In this document: in pieces, positions 18,637 through 27,388 of the stretch
Layout: each line of letters begins with the position of its first letter
Position numbering within the stretch: the stretch's first letter is position 1
Origin: Candidatus Delongbacteria bacterium
GTDB lineage: Bacteria; UBA4055
Length of the DNA stretch: 64,000 bases
Assembly: GCA_016937995.1 (NCBI GenBank)
Contig: JAFGVM010000016.1
Span: 124,001-188,000 of the forward strand
Reading direction: 5' to 3'
Notes under the pieces: model-generated
Database searches by the model: none
Seen by the model: only the letters and a program-made list of their open reading frames with translations
What the model was told of the DNA's origin: nothing
Program-made: the position numbers and the translations under genes

Positions 18637-19488
18637 ATGACATTATGTTTTTTTGTTACTGATCTTCATGGTAGGAAAGAGCGTTATGAAAAATTTTTCT
18701 CTAAAATTTATTCAGAGAAACCTGATGTGGTTTTTTTAGGAGGAGATCTCTTTCCAAATTCATTCTCAAATGAATTTAAGAATAAAGATTTCCTTGGAGA
18801 TTTCTTAGTTGAAGAGCTAAAAAAAATAAAAAAGAATTTAGGTAAAAAATATCCCAGAATTTTTGTTATACTTGGGAATGACGATGGGCGATCTCAAGAA
18901 TCCGATATGATCAAATACGAAAATCAAGGAATATGGCAATATATTCATAATAAAAAGATCAGACTTAATGAATATTCCATTTACGGTTACTCATACATTC
19001 CACCAACTCCTTTCAGTTTGAAAGACTGGGAAAAATATGATGTCTCAAGATTTGTTGATATTGGCTGTGTCAGCCCTGAAGAGGGTTCAAGAACAATTGA
19101 AGTAAGTGATCATGAGAAAAAATATTCTACTATCAAAGATGACCTTAATGAATTATTTCAAGATGATGATCTAAGTAAAGCTGTTATTTTATTCCATTCA
19201 CCGCCTTATAAAACAAAACTCGACAGAGCTGATCTTGATGGAAAAATGGTCGATTTTGTTCCTTTGGATGTTCATGTCGGCAGTATTGCAATACAACGAT
19301 TTATAACAGACAGATCACCTTATTTAACACTTCATGGCCATATACATGAATCATCAAGATTGACCAATAGCTACCTTGATAATATTAACAATACTACAAT
19401 GCTAAATGCCGCACATGACGGCAATGAATTGTCTCTAATCAAATTTCAATTGGAAGACCTTACAACTATACAAAGAGAGATATTGTAA
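18637..19488 (+). CDS. Calcineurin-type metallophosphoesterase
   Basis: 283 residues with the complete dimetal phosphoesterase motif set: TDLHG (Asp9, His11), LGGDLF, LGNDDG, ILFHSPP and LHGHIHES. It should hydrolyse a phosphoester or phosphoanhydride; the substrate cannot be read from sequence. It sits 16 bases after the REC-PPDK_N gene with a GTCAGGAG ribosome site, so the two are probably one operon. A kinase-like and a phosphatase-like product made together suggests opposing activities. It converges with the minus-strand PPDK_N operon. Confidence 0.88.
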   Translation: MTLCFFVTDLHGRKERYEKFFSKIYSEKPDVVFLGGDLFPNSFSNEFKNKDFLGDFLVEELKKIKKNLGKKYPRIFVILGNDDGRSQESDMIKYENQGIWQYIHNKKIRLNEYSIYGYSYIPPTPFSLKDWEKYDVSRFVDIGCVSPEEGSRTIEVSDHEKKYSTIKDDLNELFQDDDLSKAVILFHSPPYKTKLDRADLDGKMVDFVPLDVHVGSIAIQRFITDRSPYLTLHGHIHESSRLTNSYLDNINNTTMLNAAHDGNELSLIKFQLEDLTTIQREIL

Positions 19489-19496
19489 AAGTATAA

Positions 19497-22400
19497 CTAC
19501 TTTTTATTAACAAATAGAGGTCTTGCTGCATCAGATACTGCTGATATCTTCATAGCATAGCTGCTCTTGGTCTTTATATCATCATTGTTAATTATGTGAA
19601 TATCCAGAATATTTTCCAGCTTATAACCTGTGTTTAAAAAATTGTAATAACCTAAACTCGTATTCCATGCATCAAGCCAGATCAATAAACCTTCTTTTTG
19701 AACCTTATTTCCAATAAAATGTATTAAAATATCAATATCGCTGTCAGGCCTTGAAGTAGCATTCTTAGCGCTACCGAAAATATACAGCTCTTTCACTCCA
19801 AACCTTTTTGCATCCAATGATTCGGCTATTTTTTCAACTGCTCTAAGTCTCCATTTCCAATGATAGTCATCTTTTTTATCTATGTTAATTTTGTTAACAT
19901 CCTTTGTTCGGAAATGATAATGCTCCCTTGAATTATATTCTTCATTAATATCTCGAATTAATGCTGTTGCTTTATCTGATTCAGCATTCATATATATCTG
20001 GATCTCTCTACCTTTAGTTACATTTTTGACATCAATTACTTTGATCACATTTGATAGATCTGAATATTTTGGTAATAGATCTTTAAAAATATTTGTACTC
20101 TCAGTGAAGAATTCCTCATTAAAAATAATATCACGATTGTCTGAATACAATGGTAAATACCTTATTCCCGACTCAACAAGATCAAGAAAAAAATGTGTTC
20201 CGAAGGAAAGGTCCGGAACGTAATCTTTATTCTTCTTAGCTATTTCTATTAACATGCTGGTGTTACTAATATCAGAGTATGAAACAGACACTCCTAATTT
20301 GATATCACCCCGACTTCCCCATCTTCCAGGACCCATTAGTATAAATTGTTTTTTTGGCAATATTTTATTTAACAACCCAATTGCCTTTCCAACATTTTTC
20401 ATCTCCTCCAATGAAGACAGATTGCTATATCCCACAGGATCTACATACACAACATGAGATATTCCTTGAACTAAACCATTCGAAATGAATTTATTCGCGG
20501 TAAATAATATCTCATTTTGTTTAATGTCTTCAGGACAGGTAATTGGTTTGGAATCATAACCCAGATTCTGAGGACGGCATTGTAATAAGTAAAGATCATC
20601 TCCATCATGTGCAAACTCAATATCAACCGGGTGTTCATATTTTTGTTTAAGTGTGTATAAAATATCGTTCATCTCTTTCATGAAAACCTGGTCTGATAAT
20701 AAACCATCAAATGTAACTGTAAAATTTTCTTTTTTGTAATCAGTTCCAAATTTTTTTGGAGGTAGCAGGTATTTCTCAGAAATTACAGAAACCAGCTTGT
20801 TGATTATAGGATAGTTCTTCCCACATTTTTTTATAAGTTCATCGATCTTTTTAGTCTCGAATTTTTTAGTTTTAAGATTTATAACGTCGATCTGTTTAGG
20901 AGAATAACGAATTTTTTCATCGATCGATACATTAACTCTGAGATCAGAATTCTTTGGTGATATAAGTATCGGGTAATCATCACTGGTCCTGTCAACAGCT
21001 CTTGTTCCCAATCCCGGAACTAATCTTATTAAACCATCTTCTCTTTTGATCCTGCTTGACCATCGATATTCATTATTGCTGAAAGCAACTCCTGCGAAAG
21101 CCGGGAAAAAATAATCCCCAACTTTTTTACCTACAACCTGCTGGATCATTATACCCATTTGTTCGTTGTAATCAAGCAGTTCGTGCTCAGCTCTGTATTG
21201 TATAGGGTCAGGTCCAAAAGTTGAAGCATATACTTCTGAGATTGCATCCATCAGATCGGTCATTCTTTTTTCTTTTGGTCCCTGATTGGCAACGAAAAGA
21301 CTTTTATATTTTCCGGCAAATGCAGTACCCATCCTATCCTCTAGTAAACTAGAGCTTCTTATTATAAGTGGAGTGTCCCCAAGATCATCAAGACACTTTG
21401 AGAGTTCTTTTATCATTTCTGAAGAGAAGGGAGAATTTTTAAAGACATGAATAACATATGGATACTCCTGTCGAACGAGACCTATATCCTTATATTTCTG
21501 CTCCATTATGTCTTCAAGGTTATTATATTTCATAAAATCAAGTATTCCATCAGCTGTTATATACCACGTTTTAGGGATTTTAAGGTTTTTAACCTTTTTA
21601 GCATTGTTCGAATCTTCTAACAGAATATGTGACGCCACGATAAGACCTGCACTTTTTCCACCAAGTTTTCCGAGACTGTGTTCAGGATGAATAAGATTAT
21701 TTGTTAATTTGTAAAATGAGTCCACATTCAGATGCTTTTTTGCAACATCAATAAAGGTTCTCTGATCAGACATGAATTTCCTTATCAAAGCTACAGTAAA
21801 ACTTTTCTGTCTTAATCCGGACAACTCCAAACCCTGCTCTGCAAGGAAATGATACTTCTCCAATGCACTAATGATCTCACTTACTGTAGTTGCATTATTA
21901 TTCAGTATATTCGCCATAAAAGCAGAACTTTCCTGCTTTATCCACTTATGCACATTTGTTAAGATTTCTTCCTCGGTCAAGTGTCTTTCGGCAACAGAAA
22001 ATACATCTGTCAAAGTCATCATAGAGTCAATGTCTTCTAAAGCTTTAAATGGGAAATTTTTTTCTTTAACACATTCATCAGGAATACTGAATTTTTCTAA
22101 AAGCGATTCGGCTTCTTTTACTCCGTATATACAAAGAAAATTTATCATTTTTCTTGTTATTTTGACAGCAAAACCTTTGTCAGTCCTTGTAAGAAGATCC
22201 AAAATGGATCTCCATTCACTTTGAGTTGAATTCTCTATATTCCCATGATTCCCAAAAACAGTTCTTAACTGCTGGTGAAGAACATATAGCTCAAACTGCT
22301 TTCCAATCGTCTCAATAAGTGTAAGTTCTTCATTGAGAAATGGTCCAATATCTGCTTGAGGTCTTTCTTCGATATAATAGATATTGATCTGCCCAGTCAC

Positions 22401-22673
22401 TTTTCCCTGAACAGTTATTTGTACCTCCTGCATCCAGGGAGTCTCTTCAAATTCTTCAATTTGGAAGATCTTATTTTTATATAGTAATTGTGCTTTACAT
22501 ATTTCCGGGAACTGCCACCCCATGGGAAGTATCGTTACAATGTTATAACATACTTCATCAAAGGAAAGTTCTCTATCATTTAATAAATTCTGGATCTCAT
22601 ACAAACATTTGGATTCTTTCGCACGTTCATTAAGATCATTTATTAGTCTGGAAAGCAATTTATCATTCTTCAT
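19497..22673 (-). CDS. GAF-like + PPDK_N ATP-grasp + nucleotidyltransferase fusion protein
   Basis: A 1058-residue multidomain protein. Residues about 20-140 look like a GAF-type sensor (LTLIETIGKQFELYV at its end). A helical region leads to PPDK_N from about residue 335 (LGKLGGKSAGLIVA; LIIRSSSLLEDRMGTAFAGKY; MIQQVVGKKVGDYF). The family block GPGRWGSRGD ... SFGTHFF follows at about 780-830. The C-terminus is a Pol-beta-type nucleotidyltransferase: Gly967-Ser968, then Asp979 and Asp981 in DSDIDIL, with a later Asp in LENILDIHII. No phospho-His domain is present. It is seven bases downstream of the shorter PPDK_N gene. The reaction is unknown; a sensor-controlled phospho- or nucleotidyl-transfer role is inferred. 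Confidence 0.8.
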   Translation of the reverse strand: MKNDKLLSRLINDLNERAKESKCLYEIQNLLNDRELSFDEVCYNIVTILPMGWQFPEICKAQLLYKNKIFQIEEFEETPWMQEVQITVQGKVTGQINIYYIEERPQADIGPFLNEELTLIETIGKQFELYVLHQQLRTVFGNHGNIENSTQSEWRSILDLLTRTDKGFAVKITRKMINFLCIYGVKEAESLLEKFSIPDECVKEKNFPFKALEDIDSMMTLTDVFSVAERHLTEEEILTNVHKWIKQESSAFMANILNNNATTVSEIISALEKYHFLAEQGLELSGLRQKSFTVALIRKFMSDQRTFIDVAKKHLNVDSFYKLTNNLIHPEHSLGKLGGKSAGLIVASHILLEDSNNAKKVKNLKIPKTWYITADGILDFMKYNNLEDIMEQKYKDIGLVRQEYPYVIHVFKNSPFSSEMIKELSKCLDDLGDTPLIIRSSSLLEDRMGTAFAGKYKSLFVANQGPKEKRMTDLMDAISEVYASTFGPDPIQYRAEHELLDYNEQMGIMIQQVVGKKVGDYFFPAFAGVAFSNNEYRWSSRIKREDGLIRLVPGLGTRAVDRTSDDYPILISPKNSDLRVNVSIDEKIRYSPKQIDVINLKTKKFETKKIDELIKKCGKNYPIINKLVSVISEKYLLPPKKFGTDYKKENFTVTFDGLLSDQVFMKEMNDILYTLKQKYEHPVDIEFAHDGDDLYLLQCRPQNLGYDSKPITCPEDIKQNEILFTANKFISNGLVQGISHVVYVDPVGYSNLSSLEEMKNVGKAIGLLNKILPKKQFILMGPGRWGSRGDIKLGVSVSYSDISNTSMLIEIAKKNKDYVPDLSFGTHFFLDLVESGIRYLPLYSDNRDIIFNEEFFTESTNIFKDLLPKYSDLSNVIKVIDVKNVTKGREIQIYMNAESDKATALIRDINEEYNSREHYHFRTKDVNKINIDKKDDYHWKWRLRAVEKIAESLDAKRFGVKELYIFGSAKNATSRPDSDIDILIHFIGNKVQKEGLLIWLDAWNTSLGYYNFLNTGYKLENILDIHIINNDDIKTKSSYAMKISAVSDAARPLFVNKK

Positions 22674-22680
22674 ATTACAC

Positions 22681-24408
22681 CTATTTTTTTATAACACCTG
22701 ATCTGCTTTTACCGTCAACAATCGTTTTTAATGCTTTATCATATCTTACATGTGAAACAAATTCCAAATCTGTTACATGGTCCAGCGAATTGATCCAATT
22801 CCAATCTGTCGGAAAATCATTCCTCAGAGGAAGATAAAAATATTGAATTTTAAAACTTGTCAGATTATGGAAAAAATGAGAACCCTGACTGAATTCAATA
22901 TTCATATTTTCTAGACTTGCTTCAACAATGATCGAAGCTCCTGATATCTGACTCCAGGTTACAGGTATACCCAACCAATGATCTGAACTTCCCCATCTAC
23001 CGTAACCAATTAAAAGATACGGCCTCTTTTCGCTTAGCAATTTCGAATTGATCTCTGCAATTTCTTTTGCGATCAATTCTGTCTTTGCAGGATCAAAAGT
23101 TTCATGTTTAACAAAAACAATATCCTTAATATTGTTGCTTATTCCATTCCCAAGAACATGCTCCGATGCAATTATAGTATCATTTGATGACAACTCTGAC
23201 CTTTCTAACCTTACATCAGTATCATTTACCACCATCTGCCTTACTTGTAGTAAACCGAATCTGTAGGGTTTCTCTGATGAACTGTCTTTGGAAAAAGTCA
23301 TAGCAAATTCTATCTCAACTGGAGAATCCATTTTTTCTTCACATACCTTCATCAGTTTTATTAATAGATCGTTAATGGGTATCAGTTCCAATGACAAAAT
23401 TGGGGCAAAATTGAGAACTCTGGCCCCGTCCCTTCCTGAGCCGATTGTCAATCTGTCTGTTGTATGATCATATGTGGAAACTAGATTTGAAAGTGTCTCA
23501 TCTTCTTCAGCAGAATGTATATTTTCGATCAGCATATATTCTGTTTCATTGATGGGATCATAAGCTGGAGGATCGCCCATATTCACAGACCAGAACTCAG
23601 TTTGAGTTAACTTCAACATTTCATTAACTGATCCGAAAGGGGGTTTTTTATGTGGATACTTAGGACAGTATATCCATGATAATCCTCCGTCTACAATAGT
23701 TTTTCCAAGTCCGAATGCCAAATTTACTACACCTTCTTCAGGTAAAGTTTCATTTATGGGATAATAGTTGTATGATTTACCTACACCCGACAAATTAGGA
23801 TAGAACTTATCTCCATATCTGTTTCCAATGATCTCCTGGATTATTACAGCCATCTTCTCTTTTCTAATCTCCAGACCTGATGCGGTAAAATATTCCTTTG
23901 CATCTTTGAAGAAAGTAGAGGCATATACATACTTGATCCCTTCGACCATCTTTGTGAATCTTGTATCTGAGTCGAACTGATTATTCGGTATCATTTTTGT
24001 CCCGTAGATCCCGGCAAAAGGTTTGTACTTTGCATCTTCCAGCATACTTGAAGATCTTATTGCAAGCGGAACATTCACTTTTGAAATTAATTCTCTCAGA
24101 TCACCCAGAACTGAAAAAGGAAGCGAAGCATTCTGGAATGCAATTGCAATTTCATCATCACTTTTATCAGAATATGCAATATCGTAGAGGTCGTTCTGTG
24201 TCATAAAGTCATCAAAAACACCTGTTCTCAACACAGTAAAATTAGGTATGTTGACCATAATTTCATCAAATTCAGAAAAATCACTTTCCTTCAATATATT
24301 ATCAAAATAAATTAAACTGCTTGCCTTTCCTCCAACTTCCCCTTCTCCAATGAATGAAATATTTTGTTCATCATCGAAAAATATTCTATTAAATTCATTT
24401 ATCTTCAT
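22681..24408 (-). CDS. Stand-alone PPDK_N (PEP/pyruvate-binding ATP-grasp) protein
   Basis: 575 residues, the shortest of the three paralogues and essentially the PPDK_N core. Visible motifs: GEGEVGGKASSLIYF near residue 23, LAIRSSSMLEDAKYKPFAGIYG, VIIQEIIGNRYGDKFYPNLSG, VNLAFGLGKTIVDGG, then GYGRWGSSDHWLGIPV ... SQGSHFFHNL near 480-520. It lacks both the His-swivel and PEP-barrel domains of PPDK. It is closest in sequence to the 15630 protein (for example FYPxLSG ... YPI, LGKTIVDG, CPKYP versus SPKYP). It lies 18 bases downstream of the 428-residue dehydrogenase gene and 7 bases upstream of the GAF fusion, so these three genes look like an operon. Confidence 0.82.
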   Translation of the reverse strand: MKINEFNRIFFDDEQNISFIGEGEVGGKASSLIYFDNILKESDFSEFDEIMVNIPNFTVLRTGVFDDFMTQNDLYDIAYSDKSDDEIAIAFQNASLPFSVLGDLRELISKVNVPLAIRSSSMLEDAKYKPFAGIYGTKMIPNNQFDSDTRFTKMVEGIKYVYASTFFKDAKEYFTASGLEIRKEKMAVIIQEIIGNRYGDKFYPNLSGVGKSYNYYPINETLPEEGVVNLAFGLGKTIVDGGLSWIYCPKYPHKKPPFGSVNEMLKLTQTEFWSVNMGDPPAYDPINETEYMLIENIHSAEEDETLSNLVSTYDHTTDRLTIGSGRDGARVLNFAPILSLELIPINDLLIKLMKVCEEKMDSPVEIEFAMTFSKDSSSEKPYRFGLLQVRQMVVNDTDVRLERSELSSNDTIIASEHVLGNGISNNIKDIVFVKHETFDPAKTELIAKEIAEINSKLLSEKRPYLLIGYGRWGSSDHWLGIPVTWSQISGASIIVEASLENMNIEFSQGSHFFHNLTSFKIQYFYLPLRNDFPTDWNWINSLDHVTDLEFVSHVRYDKALKTIVDGKSRSGVIKK

Positions 24409-24426
24409 TATTATCCCATGTTGTTG

Positions 24427-25713
24427 TTAGACCCATCCACGAGCTTTACATGCATCCACTACTTTCTCTATAGCCATTATATTTGCAGATACTCTCATTG
24501 TCATACTGTTCTTAGTCGAAAACTGGTAAACTGAATTGAATGCATATGTCATTTTCTGATCCAATTTCCCCAAGACTTCATCTTTCGTCCAGAAGTAGTT
24601 CATATTACATTGTACCTGCTCAAAATAACTGCAGATAACACCGCCTGCATTAGCCAGAAAATCAGGAATTAAAAAGATATCCTTACTCTCAATTATTTTA
24701 TCCGCTTCCGGAGTGGTCGGTCCGTTTGCTCCTTCAGCTATTATTTTAACTTTTGATGATATATTTTCCACATTCTCTTCAGTGATCTGATTTTCTATTG
24801 CTGCCGGTATTAAGATATCGACTTCCTGGAAGAGCCATTGATCACCATCCAGGATATCATACCCCAACTCTTTTGCTCTGGCTTTATCTATACCGCCAAA
24901 TTGATCTGTAATGTTTTTCAGCTCTGTTAAATTAACACCACTTTCTTTTTTAAATGAGAAACTTTTTTCATCTTTCTGATCCCAACATGATACACAGATA
25001 ACTTTACCACCCATTTGAGTATAAAGCTCGATCGCATACTGACTTACATTTCCAAATCCCTGAATACTCATTGTTGTGTCTTTTGCTTTTAAACTTAACT
25101 TTTTCAAAGCTTCTCTTATGGTAATGATCACACCATAACCTGTTGCCTCAGTTCTGCCTAATGACCCACCCATTCCTACAGGTTTTCCGGTTATGAATCC
25201 CGGCTGTTTCTTTCCTGTTATTATTTCATACTCATCCAGCATCCACAACATATGCTGGGGATTTGTCATTACATCAGGTGCTGGAATATCAGTGAAAGGT
25301 CCTACATTTTTATAAATTTGTCGAACCCAACCTCTACAAATTTGTTCCTGCTCCCTTTTGGTTAAGTTATGTGGATCACAGATCACACCACCTTTACCTC
25401 CTCCCAGAGGAATATCAGCAACTGATGTTTTCCAAGTCATCCACATTGATAAAGCTCTTACAGTATCAATTGTTTCCTGAGGATGAAACCTTATTCCTCC
25501 TTTTGCAGGACCTCTTGCATCGTTGTGAATACATCTGAAACCCCGGAAAACTTTTTTACTTCCATCATCCATAGTAATAGGAATGCTGAAATGGAATTCT
25601 TTCATCGGGGTTCTCAATAAATCACGGGTTGCTTCATCTAATTCCAGCATTTCAGCTGCAGAATCAAATTGTTTTTTTGCCATTTCAAATGCATTGAATG
25701 ATTTTTTTTCCAT
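24427..25713 (-). CDS. Glu/Leu/Phe/Val dehydrogenase (glutamate dehydrogenase, NAD type likely)
   Basis: 428 residues of the Glu/Leu/Phe/Val dehydrogenase family, which interconvert glutamate and 2-oxoglutarate plus ammonia. The substrate site shows GPAKGGIRFHP and DIPLGGGKGGVICDP; the Rossmann part has SIQGFGNVSQYAIEL; FLANAGGVICSYFE is near the end. The sequence type (PAPDVMT; TEATGYGV) resembles catabolic NAD-linked or dual-cofactor enzymes rather than GdhA at 25872. AAGGAG precedes the ATG at good spacing. It leads the operon containing two PPDK_N genes. Confidence 0.9.
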   Translation of the reverse strand: MEKKSFNAFEMAKKQFDSAAEMLELDEATRDLLRTPMKEFHFSIPITMDDGSKKVFRGFRCIHNDARGPAKGGIRFHPQETIDTVRALSMWMTWKTSVADIPLGGGKGGVICDPHNLTKREQEQICRGWVRQIYKNVGPFTDIPAPDVMTNPQHMLWMLDEYEIITGKKQPGFITGKPVGMGGSLGRTEATGYGVIITIREALKKLSLKAKDTTMSIQGFGNVSQYAIELYTQMGGKVICVSCWDQKDEKSFSFKKESGVNLTELKNITDQFGGIDKARAKELGYDILDGDQWLFQEVDILIPAAIENQITEENVENISSKVKIIAEGANGPTTPEADKIIESKDIFLIPDFLANAGGVICSYFEQVQCNMNYFWTKDEVLGKLDQKMTYAFNSVYQFSTKNSMTMRVSANIMAIEKVVDACKARGWV

Positions 25714-25826
25714 AGCAGTTCTCCTTCAAGAGTGTACGTTCAATGTATATAACTTAAGGTAGTTTTTAAAGTTTCAGGTAGAAATATTTTATCTAAAATA
25801 ATTGTCATTTTTATTTAATTAGACAG

Positions 25827-25851
25827 AAAAGGCTCCACTAGGGAGCCTTTT
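25827..25851 (-). terminator. Terminator after gdhA
   Basis: AAAAGGCTCC and GGAGCCTTTT form a perfect 10-bp stem around a five-base loop, 21 bases past the gdhA stop. Read on the minus strand it runs into TTTTCTGTCT. Confidence 0.8.
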
Positions 25852-25871
25852 GATGATTGATCAGATTATCT

Positions 25872-27212
25872 CTAGTATCCCTGATCGATCATAGCATCGG
25901 CTACTTTTTTGAATCCTGCAATATTTGAACCTTTAACATAGTTAACAAATCCATCAGCTTGTGTACCATATTTAACACCCGCAGCATGAATTGAGCTCAT
26001 GATCCATTTAAGTTTCTCATCAACCTCTTCCTTGATCCACGATAGTTTCATTGAATTTTGTGACATTTCAAGACCAGATACTGCAACTCCACCTGCGTTT
26101 GCAGCTTTGCCTGGACCGAAAGCAATTTTGTTTGCAATAAAATAGTTTACCGCATCTGCTGTACAACCCATATTTGATGTTTCTATCACATACTTACAGC
26201 CATTATCTACAAGATTTTTTGCATCTTCATCATTAAGTTCATTCTGAATAGCACACGGGTATGCCATATCAACCTTGACCTTCCACGGTTTTTCACCAGG
26301 AAAGAATTTTGCATTCGGGAATTTTTCCGCATAAGGAGCAACTACATCATTATTAGAAGCTCTCAATTCAAGCAGATAATTAAATTTTTCTTCAGTGTTC
26401 ACACCATCTTCATCGAGTATGTATCCATCAGGTCCTGAAATTGTAAGAACTTTTGCTCCAAGTTCTGTAGCTTTTATTGCACATCCCCATGTTACGTTAC
26501 CGAATCCTGAAAGAGAAACTGTTTTACCTTCCATTGTCTCATTTTTATGTTTAAGCATTTGATCTGCATAATAAACTGCTCCGAATCCAGTAGCCTCAGG
26601 TCTTATCAATGATCCACCCCAGTTCAATCCTTTGCCTGTTAGAACACCGGTATTTTCCGAACGAAGTCTTTTGTATTGTCCGTACATAAAACCTATCTCT
26701 CTTCCACCAACACCGATATCACCGGCAGGTACATCAGTTTGAGGACCAATATATTTTTGAAGTTCAGTCATAAAAGAACGGCAAAATCTCATTATCTCAT
26801 TGTCAGATTTACCTTTTGGATTAAAATCTGAACCACCTTTACCACCACCCATAGGTAAAGTTGTAAGACTGTTCTTGAATATTTGTTCGAATCCCAAGAA
26901 TTTTAATCCACCTAAAGTAACACTCGGATGAAATCTCAGTCCACCCTTATAAGGTCCGATAGCATTATTAAATTGTACTCTGTAACCTTTGTTGACCTGA
27001 ATGTCACCGTTATCATCTTCCCATTCCACTTTGAACAGAAAAGCTCTGTCAGGTTCAGTTATTCTGTCAAGTATCTTGGCCTGAAGATAAGAGGGGTTTT
27101 CGTTGACCATGTCAATGACTGATTCGATCACTTCTCTTGCTGCCTGGATGAATTCTGGTTGAGCGGGGTTTCTCCTCTCAAGCTCAGCCATGAACTTGTC
27201 GATGTTATACAT
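25872..27212 (-). CDS. gdhA: Glutamate dehydrogenase, NADP-type hexameric
   Basis: 446 residues, the standard length for bacterial NADP-specific GdhA, which assimilates ammonia into glutamate. Motifs: YRVQFNNAIGPYKGGLRFHP, TLPMGGGKGGSDFDP-like loop (here SDFNPKG), GPQTDVPAGDIGVGGREIGFM and SLSGFGNVTWGCAIKA in the coenzyme domain. It has its own promoter and terminator, so it is a separate unit from the paralogue at 24427. Two glutamate dehydrogenase types side by side suggest separate assimilatory and catabolic roles; that division is inferred. Confidence 0.94.
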   Translation of the reverse strand: MYNIDKFMAELERRNPAQPEFIQAAREVIESVIDMVNENPSYLQAKILDRITEPDRAFLFKVEWEDDNGDIQVNKGYRVQFNNAIGPYKGGLRFHPSVTLGGLKFLGFEQIFKNSLTTLPMGGGKGGSDFNPKGKSDNEIMRFCRSFMTELQKYIGPQTDVPAGDIGVGGREIGFMYGQYKRLRSENTGVLTGKGLNWGGSLIRPEATGFGAVYYADQMLKHKNETMEGKTVSLSGFGNVTWGCAIKATELGAKVLTISGPDGYILDEDGVNTEEKFNYLLELRASNNDVVAPYAEKFPNAKFFPGEKPWKVKVDMAYPCAIQNELNDEDAKNLVDNGCKYVIETSNMGCTADAVNYFIANKIAFGPGKAANAGGVAVSGLEMSQNSMKLSWIKEEVDEKLKWIMSSIHAAGVKYGTQADGFVNYVKGSNIAGFKKVADAMIDQGY

Positions 27213-27280
27213 TTTGATGCCTCACAATTAATTTTTTTTTGTTGTTGCATTTTTTTTGCAACGTTATTATAACATCGCTG

Positions 27281-27309
27281 AATTTATTTAGCGTATTAAA
27301 TGTTGTCAA
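27281..27309 (-). promoter_or_regulatory. gdhA promoter with a leader hairpin downstream
   Basis: On the minus strand TTGACA (27304-27309), a 17-base spacer and TAAATT (27281-27286). The roughly 60-base leader contains GTTGCA and TGCAAC arms around a T-rich loop (about 27244-27262), which could be a small regulatory stem. Confidence 0.65.
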
Positions 27310-27388
27310 GATATATTTTATGAATTGTTTACATGTAAAATCTGTAAAAGATTTTATCCGGATCGATCTAACACGGATGAGTTATGTT

